A program made the position numbers and the translations under genes. Below the pieces are notes generated by a model, which worked only from the letters and a program-made list of their open reading frames with translations, had not been told where the DNA came from and made no database searches. 64,000 nt of DNA from Cunninghamella blakesleeana (Eukaryota > Mucoromycota > Mucoromycetes > Mucorales > Cunninghamellaceae), in contig JAFCIZ010000001.1 in the NCBI GenBank assembly GCA_017871115.1, forward strand, positions 1,283,501-1,347,500. The letters run 5' to 3'. Positions 24,962 to 38,713 of the stretch are shown one piece after another (within the stretch, counting starts at the first letter, position 1; each line of letters opens with the position of its first letter).

Positions 24962-25267
24962 AATATGAGAAAAAAAAAAAAAAAGAGAGAAAAAGTAAAA
25001 GAAAAGGGAAAAAAAAATTAAAAAAAAAAAGGAGGCGAATATATTTTTTTCTTTCCCCGCCCAAAAAAAAAAAAAAAAATATAAAGGTGATCTCTATTTT
25101 TCAGGTGAATACGCCTTTTCAATTTGTAACACAAAGATATGGCCTGGGACCAAAAAAAAAAATTATCTTTTTTCATATGTTAGTTTAAATATATATATAC
25201 ATTCGTTAGTTTATCCTTTCACTATCTAGCATCATCACCATCGTATTCTTTATATATTAAATATATA

Positions 25268-25302
<35 letters not shown>

Positions 25303-25968
25303 TCCTATATATAAAAAAAAAAAATTATATATTTTATTTTGTTTATCTTTCTTTTTAATGTCATTTTTAAAATCTATAGAAAAATGAAAAATAGAAGATG
25401 GAGAAAAAAAAAGGCTCGGAAGACACCCGAAGTTTTTAAAGAAAAAGGTAACATTATCTTATGTACCACTTAACAACTTTTAAAAGATTTCTCTCCGCCT
25501 CACTCAATTTTTTTTTTAAAAAAAAAAGTATATGCATAAAACTTCTCCACCTTAAATAATTCTTATATGGTAATTGTTATTATAAAAAAACTGATCAGTG
25601 CATTTTATTATTAGAGAAAGAGAGAGAGAGAGAGAAAGAGAAAAAAAAACATTTAGGTTTCATTCCTAAAATATATATGCTTTTTGTTTCCCTCTTTTTC
25701 TTTTCATATTCCCACACCTTGTGATATTTTTAATATTAATAAAATCCCACTCCAATTTGCATATATGTTTATTCTTTTTTAAAAAAAATGATGATGATGA
25801 TGATGATAATGATATATGCTATGAGGACCTGCCAAAACAAATAAATAAAAAAGTATAATGAAGAAGAATAAATTTACAAGAATAATATTAAAACTAGACT
25901 ACGAAAAAAAAAAAGTAATACATAAAACCAAAGATTAGCCAACCAAAAAAAAAAAAGAAAAAAAAAGT
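24891..25968. other. Low-complexity intergenic region
   Basis: About 1.1 kb of simple sequence: (TG)n/(TA)n at 24905-24960, purine-rich A/G tracts at 24965-25035 and 25610-25650, (TA)n at 25268-25300, a T9A10 palindrome at 25508-25530, and a (GAT)n run at 25790-25806. No ORF or RNA gene was seen. It is upstream of the orphan gene and downstream of the forkhead gene. Confidence 0.5.
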
Positions 25969-29047
<3,079 letters not shown>

Positions 29048-30188
29048 ATGGATAATTTAAATCAATATGGATCTAGTAGCGATGAAGAAGATAATACTTC
29101 CTTTACAACAACTTCAAAATCACTAGTTATCAATGCAGCACCTGATACTGGCGTAGATGTAAGCATCTTTATAAATAAAACTTTGAATGGCCTTTTTTTT
29201 ATTTTATTTTTTAAAATATATGTATATAACCATGTATATACCCGTTTATTATTGAATAGTAGTACTCATGTATATCATTTATTATTTATTATTAATTTTA
29301 TTAAAGCAACATAATAGTAATCGTTTATATGCAGCACCTACAGCAACCGAATTAACAGTAAATATGACGTATGAAGATTTAAATCAACCTATGGTAGGAC
29401 CCAACAACCCATTTTCAGAACAACGATTAGCTACACAAAACATTATAACTGGCCATGTTGAACAACAAGCTATATCAGAAACGGATTTTCGAACACAAAT
29501 GCGTACATTTGAGACTTATGGATATGCTCGCGATCCTTCTGCTAATACATATAATGGTATAGGACAAACAGGACAAGGTATGATGGGAACAGGATATATC
29601 GGTAATGTAACAACGGCAGCAGAAATGGGTGGAGCAACTATTTATGATAGAGCACCTAAAAACTTTAGACATAATCAAGATCAAAAAAAGAAAAGAGCTA
29701 AAAAGGGTGATCCTGGGATATTAGAAGGAGAAAATGCTTATAAAGGCCCATGGGCTGGTTATGATGACGATAATTATGAAAATCGCGGCCCTCAACAAGA
29801 AATAAAGAAAGAGGATATAGATGAAAAGGAACAAATAGAAAAAGTGAAAAGTGAACAACAGCAACAAAGAAGAAGATACAATGAAGATGAAATGGCGGAT
29901 AATGAATTGGATGATGATGCAACAGCTCAAGATCGTAAAACACAACCTGTTGGTAACGAAACAACTAAATTCCATGGGGCTCAAGAATTTGATTATCTTG
30001 GTAGAACTTATATGGCCGTTCCTCAAGATTTGGATATTAATTTAACAGGTGAACCTGGTACTCAACAATGTTTTGTTCCAAAGAAATTAATTCATACCTG
30101 GGAAGGTCACCATAAAGGCACTTCGGCTATTCGTTTTTTCCCTGGATCTGGTCATTTATTATTAAGTGCAGGAATGGATAATAAAGTG

Positions 30189-30219
<31 letters not shown>

Positions 30220-31400
30220 GATTATAATTGTTTAGAGCATTAAAAAAAAAAAAAATAGGGCCATTATTTTTATTTAAAGGATAGAAAGAAAAAAAAAAAG
30301 ACCAATACTACTATTTGAAGAAAACAAAAAATGGGATTATCATCACGAATTGAATTGGTGTCTAATATTTATTTATTTATTTATTTAGCTTTGGGATGTA
30401 TACCACGATCGTAGCTTATTAAGATCATTTATGGGACATAATAAATCAGTACGTGATATTGCCTTTGATAACGATGGACGACGGTTTTTAAGTGCAGGTT
30501 ATGATAGATACGTGAAATTATGGGATACAGAAACAGGACAATGTATTCGGTCCTTCTCAACTGGTAAAATCCCTTATTGTGTGACCTTCAATCCTTCACC
30601 CGATAAACAAAATATCTTTTTGGCCGGTTATTCTGATAAAAAGATTATACAATTTGATTGTAATAGTGGGTTAATTACACAGGAATATGATCAACATTTA
30701 GGCGCTATCAATACCATTACCTTTGTTGATGAAAATAGACGGTTTATTTCTACTTCAGATGATAAAACTATGCGTGCTTGGGAATTTGATATACCTGTCG
30801 TTATTAAATATATTGCTGAACCTGATATGCATTCCATGCCTGCTGTTACTTTACATCCCAACAGTAAGTCTTTACATATAAGCATACTTGACCTTCTAAA
30901 AAAAATATAAATGATTTGGTCTATTTAACTCTTATGTTTTATTTTTATATTTTTATTAGAAAAATGGCTTGCTTGTCAATCTTTAGATAATCAAATCAAT
31001 GTATATGGTGCAGGTGAACGACTTAAAATTAATCGTAAAAAACATTTTGCTGGTCATTTAATTGCTGGATATGCTTGTAAACCAGGCTTTTCTCCTGATG
31101 GAAAATTCTTAAGTAGTGGGGATTCAAGCGGTAACGTATGGGTATGGGATTGGAAAACTTGTAAAATACTTAAAAAATTCAAAGCTCACAATAAAGTTGT
31201 TATTAATACTGAATGGCATCCTCACGAAACTTCTAAAATGGCTACTTGTTCTTGGGATGGCGTAAGTTGGTTTTATTATTACTATTATTATTATTGTATT
31301 ATATATTATAAAAGGAATGCTAATGAAAAACAACATCTAATGATCTCTTTCTTTTTTTTTCATATATATTTAATAATAGTATATTCACTATTGGGATTAA
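29048..31400 (+). CDS. CDC40: Pre-mRNA splicing factor Cdc40/Prp17 (WD40)
   Basis: Five exons (29048-29158, 29307-30191, 30389-30863, 30960-31261, 31380-31400) give a closed 597-aa frame, the normal size. The protein acts in the spliceosome at the second catalytic step. N-terminal motifs include [19 protein letters not shown] and GYARDPSA, then the lysine-rich linker. From about residue 280 the WD40 propeller runs: [82 protein letters not shown]. The final exon is only 21 nt and supplies YIHYWD plus stop, matching the family end (WDG..-WD). Intron 2 starts with a long GT(AT)n run. Confidence 0.95.
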
Positions 31401-32817
31401 ATAATAATAATAATAATAAAAAACTTTTTCATCATCACATTTTATTAGCAACTTTTTTTTTATTTATGCTCTAAAAACTATTATCTTTGATTTAAATTTA
31501 TTTATAAATAAAAATACATCTTTTATTCACTGTCAAAAATACATTTTAAACAAAAGATGATTTTATAAATGATATATATATACTAGACCATATAATATAA
31601 TACACTAAATAAAAAATATAAGAGTTTCACTACACTCACATTAGGTGATTTTTTTGAAGTCCATTTTTTATATTTTTTTTTCGGTGCGTATTTATTCATA
31701 GCTGCTGTATGTTCTGACATTATTTTAAGCACTTACTAGAGTTTATTTTTAATCGCCTAACTAACAGTGTCTTAAATAAAATAATAAGAATTTTATAAAG
31801 CAAAGATAAAATAAAAGTTGGATAACACTGTTCAAATTTTTTTCAAATAAGTTATATTATTTATATTAAAGGTTACTTTTTTTACGACAAATATTACTAT
31901 TATTATATATATTTATATGTATGTGTAGTATAATTAACTAATATATATATTGTAGAATTTTGATAGGATATTTGTTATTTTAGATAAATCCTTGATTTTT
32001 AGTTCACCTTTGTAATTTTTGGCTTTTCTTTTATGATTCACGGTAGTGGATTATTATAATTACTGGTTGGCTTCTTTTATTCATAGTATTAATATTAGTG
32101 TTGGTCTTTTTTATTATTATTCGAGATAATTGATCCCTATAACTCACCTTTTTATAATTATTTACTCTCTTGACAGTAGGATATACTATTTGATCATTGT
32201 GCAATTCTTTGCCATACTTGATTATGTTATAGTGAATTTTAACGAGACATGATGGATTTCAGTGATATTATATTTTATCACTCAAGCAATTTTTATTTTA
32301 TTATTATTATTGTTATTTATTCTATCATATGTACCACTTTAATGATGGTTTAAAAAGGCGTAAGGGACCCAACTAAAAGCTTTGTTTTACTTTTCCGGTT
32401 TGTTTATTAATAATATGACTAAAAAAATATAAAGAAAAAAAGAAAAAAAATGAGTATATATAAAAAACTATTAGATTATAATAATACATTAAAAAGGACT
32501 ATTTTATAGGTAATATATATATATATACTAGATCGTGCAATAAACATATTATATAAAAGAATATGAAAAATTTTTATTATACAAATGATGATAAATTCTA
32601 GGAGAAAAAAAGGAGAGAGAAAAAGAAAGAAGTAAGAGTTTAAATAAAATAGTAGCTATAGTAGTATTAGTAAAATCAATAACAAATAACAATAATAGTA
32701 ATAGTAAAAAAAGAAAAAAATGATAAAATTCAATATGTCGCAATTAAATGTAAGGGATTCATTTATCTACTACAAATATATATATTTTTTTTAAAAAAAA
32801 ATGAATGATTCCAAAAA
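31401..32817. other. Intergenic region with possible decayed coding fragments
   Basis: 1.4 kb between convergent genes. On the minus strand a short frame from 31720 begins MSEHTAAMNKYAPKKKYKKW and meets a GTGAGT. Another open stretch (about 32270 down to 32031) lacks an ATG. Neither resembles a known family. Otherwise AT-rich, with a T8A9 tract at 32780-32800. Confidence 0.3.
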
Positions 32818-35562
32818 TTAAGCTTTTTCAACCTTTTCAGCCTTTTCACTAGCAAGACCCATGGTAACTAAGAAAACAGAAGTTTTTTCAAATTCTTCCT
32901 TTTGGCGAGCCTTATCCCATTTTAATTCTTCAGACATGATTTCAATAACACGAGGTAAAGCTTGTAAAGCGGCTTCGGCATTTAAGAAAGCAAGACGAGT
33001 ACGACGAGCAAGGACATCAATAGCAGTACAAGCATATTCTTGGCGAACAGCATAACGGACTTCGGATTCAATATAAGGATAATTAGGAGCAATACGGTTA
33101 CCATAAGCAGGCCAGCTGGCAGAAGTAGGATCTTCGATTGCACTGACTGACCAAGCACGACTTCCGTAAGAATTACCTAAATGATTAGCTACTTCTGTAT
33201 CCATTCCAAATTCTTGTACTAAACGAATAAACATGGTATTGGAATATCCTTTACTACCAAGCAACATGACTTTATCTGTATGACATACATCTGTAGGTTT
33301 TAATCCGAATACTTCAATAGCTTTATCAACTGTTTCCATAGCCATAGCACGGTAAGTTGTCCATTTACCACCAGCAATAGTAAGTAATTTGTTATCACTA
33401 ACATTGATCATGTGATTACGGACTAAAGATTGTGTGTTTTTAGCATGAGGATCACGTACTAAAGGTCGAATACCGGACCATGCTGCAAGTACATCACTTC
33501 GACGTACTTTGACATCGGGACTAAGATAATGTGATACTTCTTCTAAAATCCACTGTACTTCATCTTCCTTTGGTAAAGGATTTTGTGTGATTTCAGTGGG
33601 TGAATCTATAATGGTGATTTTTTTAAAAAAAAAAAAGAAATGATTATTACATTTTATAAATAATATAATGTGTTCTTTATAAAATAATAATAATCTTACC
33701 AGTGGTACCAGCAATTGTATTTCCTTGCCAAGGTAAAAAGAAGATAACACGACCATCAGAGGTTGCAGGATCTAAAAGACCCATATTACGAGGGCTATAA
33801 TAATTAGGTAAAATAATATGTACACCAGCAGAAGGAGCGACAATTTCAGAATGATCATCATTATCCATTTTACGTAAACCATCAGTGAAAGGACCAGTTG
33901 CATTAATAACACCCTATTATTGATTAAAAAAATAAGGTTTTAATTTTTTTTTTTTAAATGACAGATTTTTTAAGGTTTATTTTTTTTTTTTTATCTATAC
34001 CTTTGCTTTGACAGTCCATTCATCGCCAGTTAAAGTATCTTTCATGACAGCACCATTAATATGGCCTTGTTCATTCTTTGTAAGATTAGTTACTTCACAG
34101 TGATTAGCGACGGTAGCGCCGTGGTAAGCAGCTGTTAATGCAAGAGCAACATTCATTCTAGCATCGTTGTGTTGACCTATTTTTTAAAAAAAGAAATATA
34201 TATAAATCAGTATATTGATAAAAAAAAAAAAGAGAGAGCCATTTATATTATTTTATATTATCTATACATATCCTTTTTATTTTTGTTTACCATCATAATA
34301 AACTAAAGCACCAACCAATTCATCTTTTTTCAACATAGGGAAAGCTTCTAAAGCTTTTGAACGAGTTAAAAAGTAACTGCTTTCTAAAGCTTCACGACCA
34401 GCAAACAAATCATACATTTTACAACCTACCCAATAATAAGGAATTTGCCACCATCTATATCATATGAATAATATTTTTTATAAAAAAAATTATAGATATC
34501 AGTAAGGCGGACCTTTTATATATTTTATATATATAATATTATAATTTTTTTGATTCTTTTTTTTTTTCGCCGAACCAATTATTAAAAAAAAAAAAAAACA
34601 TATTTTCCATATGTTTATTACAAAATGTTTTGTCACCCATATTCCTATTTTAGCTATCTTCAGTCACTTCACGTTGACATATATATATATATGATTATAT
34701 AAATATATAATCATCTTTCAACCCCACCCTTGTATAACACTTTTTCCCCAGAATTAACATAGATATATATCCGATAAAAACCCTTCAATTTTTTAATATA
34801 TATATTATGTATCGTCAATAAACTTACTTATAAACGGGCAACATAATAGGCAATTGACTTGAAAGATAAGGAGCAATATCTAAAAATACTTTACGCTCAT
34901 GGAGAGCTTCCACTACCAATTTATATTGCTCATAGTCTAATTCCATGATAGCTTTTTGTAAATAACGTACACCACCATGAACAAGTTTAGTTGATCTAGA
35001 TGAAGTTCCTATTAAAAAAAATAAAAATAAAGGTAAAATAATATAAAGGGTCAGTATGAGTACATATATACAAATAATCTATAAACGACCTCTCTACCCC
35101 TTCATTTTCCTTTTTTTTTGTACTTTGTTTTATTTTATTGTACGTACCTGAAGCAAAATCGTCCCGTTCTACTAAAGCAACATTAAGACCACGAGTAGCA
35201 GCATCAAGAGCGGTACCAGTTCCAGTAGCACCACCACCAACAATTAAAAGATCATACTCTTGACCAGATTTAAGTTTATTTAACATAGTTTCACGTGAAG
35301 GAGCTTGCCAGGTATCTTCCTTATCAAGCTGCTGTTGTTGTTGAAGAGCTTCAGCAAAAGCAATGTTGCGAGGAGAAATGAATTTTTGAAGTGTATTAGA
35401 TAAAGATGAAGTCATGACTTGATCTTGATGTTTTAAAGTAGATAAATAAGCGTTTTGAGGTCGACGGGATTGTTCATAAGCATAATAGCCTGCTGCAGTA
35501 CCACTAGCTGTTAAAGTAAAAGCAGTGAATGCTTTTTGACCACGAGAAAGATTTCTCCACAT
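32818..35562 (-). CDS. GUT2: Mitochondrial FAD-dependent glycerol-3-phosphate dehydrogenase
   Basis: The enzyme oxidises glycerol-3-phosphate to dihydroxyacetone phosphate and passes electrons to ubiquinone at the inner mitochondrial membrane. Six exons (35148-35562, 34828-35008, 34291-34454, 34001-34176, 33700-33913, 32818-33605) join exactly to 645 aa, typical for Gut2. The N-terminus is basic with a hydrophobic stretch, as expected for a mitochondrial presequence/anchor. The FAD-binding motif is [18 protein letters not shown], followed by [38 protein letters not shown] and AGGKWTTYR near the C-terminal domain. The end EKAEKVEKA is lysine-rich and lacks any peroxisomal signal. Confidence 0.96.
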
Positions 35563-36972
35563 ATTATTTTAGTTTATTATTATGAAAATAAAAAGTAAGG
35601 ATATATATATATATATATATTAATACTAATAATACAATATATATATTTATATATAAATATATAAAGGACTAAAGGAAAGTAAAGTGAAAGAAAAAAAAAA
35701 AAGAAGAAAGAGAGAGAGAGAAAAAAAATGAAAACAAAAAAATTCTATTTACCCTTTTTAGTATATGGGTGCAAAAAAAAACGGGGATTTAAAAAAAACC
35801 AACTAAAAAATGATGAACTTGTAATAATTATTTTTAATTGATTGGTTTATTTTTATTACCATCCGCTCATAATAAGTCATTTTATTCGTTCAACCCTTTT
35901 TTTAAATAATAATAATAATAATAGTAATACTAATGGAATATAGTAGGTTTTACTCTGTTTATAGTTATTAGTAATGCCATTATTTCACTATTTATATTGA
36001 AGATCAATTTATACTATGCATATATTACATGTTATTATTACGATACATATCCTCCTTCTACTCCTTCCAAGAAAAAGATTAATACACTTTGAGTGTTCCT
36101 CGGAATATATTTTAAAATTCAGTTCTATTTATTTATATAATCAAGCCTCTTTCTTTTTTTTTCTAGGTACAAAATTATTTTTGGTTATCAGATATAACTA
36201 AATATCATCTAAGATAAGACGCATGTGATCATATAACAGACTATAGATGAAACTATTTAAAATATCCCTTTTCTTCAATAAAACCAAAGATTATAATCAA
36301 GTGATTAGATAGTTCTTTTTAAAAAAAATAGCGAGATGGTGATGATTTCATGCAAGGCTATCAACATTTATTAGACTAGACTTAAAAATATAGTTTCTAA
36401 AAAAAAAAAAAAACTGATGTATGAAAAGAAACAATTGAATGCATATCATGTATATATATTGAGCAATTTGATTGCCAGATTACCTTTTTTGGTATATAGA
36501 ATATGGTAAATCAATTCATTCAGATATATTTTTTCTTACTTTTTATATAATAGATAAAAGGTAAAATCTTTATTTGCAAAGTTTAAATTTTTATTTTTAA
36601 AAAAAAAACGAAAAATCATCAGTGGCCTAAACCTGATACTAAGATAAATAAATATATAGCTTGAATAATATTTTTGTCTTGTTGGCTGTTATTCATAATG
36701 ATCTCATGAAAATTAATCTGCATATAAAAAATGATTTTAGAAAAAATTCTATTTAATGCAAATAATGATCAATTTTTTAATATAAAATATATCTTACAAA
36801 ATTTTTAATATCAAATAGGAATATACGATATTCAATTGAAAAAAGTAATATTATTTAAAGAGCTTAAAATTCTTTCACATACTAATAAAATTTTATCTAA
36901 TTATATATATAAATATATATTTTGATTTTATTTTATAATAAAATCTATATTTTAATGTGATAAGCGTGGTAC
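35563..36972. other. AT-rich intergenic region, nothing recognised
   Basis: Upstream region of GUT2. It contains (TA)n at 35600-35620, A/G-rich tracts at 35670-35730, a T/A palindrome at 36320-36330, and poly(A) near 36400. No supported gene; short frames such as 36016-36201 show no family features. Confidence 0.5.
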
Positions 36973-37858
36973 TTAATGACTAGCTTCTACATATAAAGAT
37001 TTCAAAAGAGAAAGTATTATAAAACGATCATTTTCAACTGTAAAATCCAATGCTGACAGTGCTTTCCTTTTATCTAGCAAAGAGTCTAATTGCTGAGGGA
37101 ATCGCTTTATTTCAAACTTGTGTTTATAGGTAATCTTATTTCTACTTCACACACATAATCGAAATTAAATGTAGCTTTATAAAAAGTTATATTTATGCCA
37201 ATAATACGAAGAGCATATGTATCAAAAGGATATTCTTTTTTTTTTGAGTACTGAGTTTTATGTTATGAAATATAGCCCCAGATATATCACCAGCTATTTG
37301 CGAATTGAACCAATCGTTTGATACTGAAGCATTATGATAATGTTTATCTTCAATAATTAGAGCTACATGTGTATAATTATAGGTTATCACAAATTCAATT
37401 TTTGATGTTATTTTACATTGCCCATCATCAAGATATATAGAATAATCATATTGTGAATGTGTAAGATATGGGTCGTACATCAAATCCCAAATAAAATAAT
37501 AATAATGCAACGAAAGAGCCAACTTGTGTTTCTTTAATATTATCACAGTACATATCTTTCTCTAAAACTATTCTAATTTTTTATAATTGTAAGACTTTTT
37601 TTATCTTTTTCCTTTTCATTGATATATTCATCCATTAATAAAAATTCTTTTTTTCAATTTTTTAATATTATCTTCAGTTAAAACACTTGGTTGAATAATT
37701 TCATTAATATTTTTTACATTTTTATATTCAATATTTAAAAATATAACGTGATCATTTTCCCATTTATTTGTTTGTGTTGGTGTCTGTGATAAATATTCAA
37801 TTGCTACAGTCATTTCTTTTGCTGAACTTACTTTTCCATAATCTACTCTTTTTTTCAA
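36973..37858 (-). pseudogene. Frameshifted PD-(D/E)XK nuclease-like gene
   Basis: Three frames must be joined to read one protein: 37628-37858 (YGKVSSAKEMTVAIEYLSQT), about 37240-37560 (YDYSIYLDDGQCKITSKIEF, THVALIIEDKHYHNASVS, NSQIAGDISGA) and about 36973-37235 (YPFDTYALRIIGINITFYKA, then after another shift RFPQQLDSLLDKRKALSAL). The core E..(x)n..IIEDK..SQIAGD has the strand-EXK and following Gln/acid pattern of PD-(D/E)XK nuclease-fold proteins, which are abundant as orphan families in early-diverging fungi. One shift lies in a 10-A run near 37240, another near 37530, and another near 37130. No ATG opens the first frame. It lies 480 bp from a DIRS element. Confidence 0.55.
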
Positions 37859-38340
37859 TTTTTTTTAGTTAAATAAATGAAAGAAAATCGAAAAATTATT
37901 TTTAAGCTTTATATACTTTTAAAAAGTCACAAATTATTATTTATTACTTTGATTAGCAAAGACAATTGGTGCACTTTAAGTATCTCTTACAAAACATTTA
38001 TTAGTATGAAGGGAAATATTTCCATTGCCTAATAAATAATAAACTTAACAAAAGCTGCTTGATAGATCCGCTTGGATCGTTTTGAAAATCGATCTTGGGA
38101 TCTGATTGGTTAAAATTTTTAGCACTTTTTGCATTGAATTTGATAACAAATTATTAAAAATGATACTTCTATTTTTTAGTTTTAGTATAAACACTCGACC
38201 TTTTTTTTCATTTTTTGAAAAAGTTAGCTGATAATTGAATCAGTTAATTTTAAATAAAGACTTTTTCCATAACAAACATTCTATTAACTCATCTTTTTAA
38301 TTAAATATTATTATATTTCTCTCCAATATTGTTGATTTTT
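37859..38340. other. Flank between nuclease pseudogene and DIRS element
   Basis: AT-rich sequence with a patch of moderate GC at 38060-38115. It contains no ORF and no recognised repeat. The junction with the DIRS element is at about 38340. Confidence 0.4.
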
Positions 38341-38519
38341 ATTATGTAATACGAATACTTTATGAAGTATTTAACATATTACACGAGTAAGTGATAATGG
38401 TTGTTGTTTATCAATTCTTTTCTTTATTTATTACGAAATACTACTTAGTTAAATTAAAATTTTTTTATATAAAACTGAGTTTTAAAATATTTAAAAGTTT
38501 AAAAGGAAGTAAAATTTTT

Positions 38520-38559
<40 letters not shown>

Positions 38560-38566
38560 CTTCTTT
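38341..38566. repeat. DIRS copy 1 left inverted terminal repeat (element 3' end)
   Basis: The outer 60 nt (TAATACGAATACTTTATGAA onward) are unique to this end and are copied in inverted form in the internal complementary region. The inner part (GTTGTTTATCAATTCTTTTC onward, through the poly(T) run at 38522-38557) is the reverse complement of 42470-42626. A small palindrome (AATACTT-TATG-AAGTATT) at 38352-38369 could be a recombinase site. Confidence 0.85.
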
Positions 38567-38623
38567 TTGTAGAATACGTAAGTTTAATAATAAGTTACAA
38601 AGAATGCGGAGGGAGGGCGGGAA

Positions 38624-38713
38624 CAACCATTATCACTTACTCGTGTAATATGTTAAATACTTCATAAAGTATTCGTATTACATAATATTACACTTCGTTT
38701 GTGATAATGGTTG
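38624..38713. repeat. DIRS copy 1 internal complementary region
   Basis: 38624-38682 is the reverse complement of the left outer end (38346-38402). 38683-38713 is the reverse complement of the right outer end (42621-42649). The two parts are fused exactly as the two ends would be in a circular intermediate. The recombinase ORF's last codons (CNIM-stop) lie in this segment. Confidence 0.85.

Noticed and set aside
31565..32535. Possible element bounded by TATATACTAGA direct repeats at about 31570 and 32520
   Set aside because: The similarity is short and AT-rich, fading after ~11 nt; no internal ORF supports a mobile element.
38391..38648. 85-aa ORF at the left end of DIRS copy 1 and its twin at 42403-42633
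   Set aside because: They are the same terminal-repeat sequence read on opposite strands, with a poly-Phe run from poly(T).
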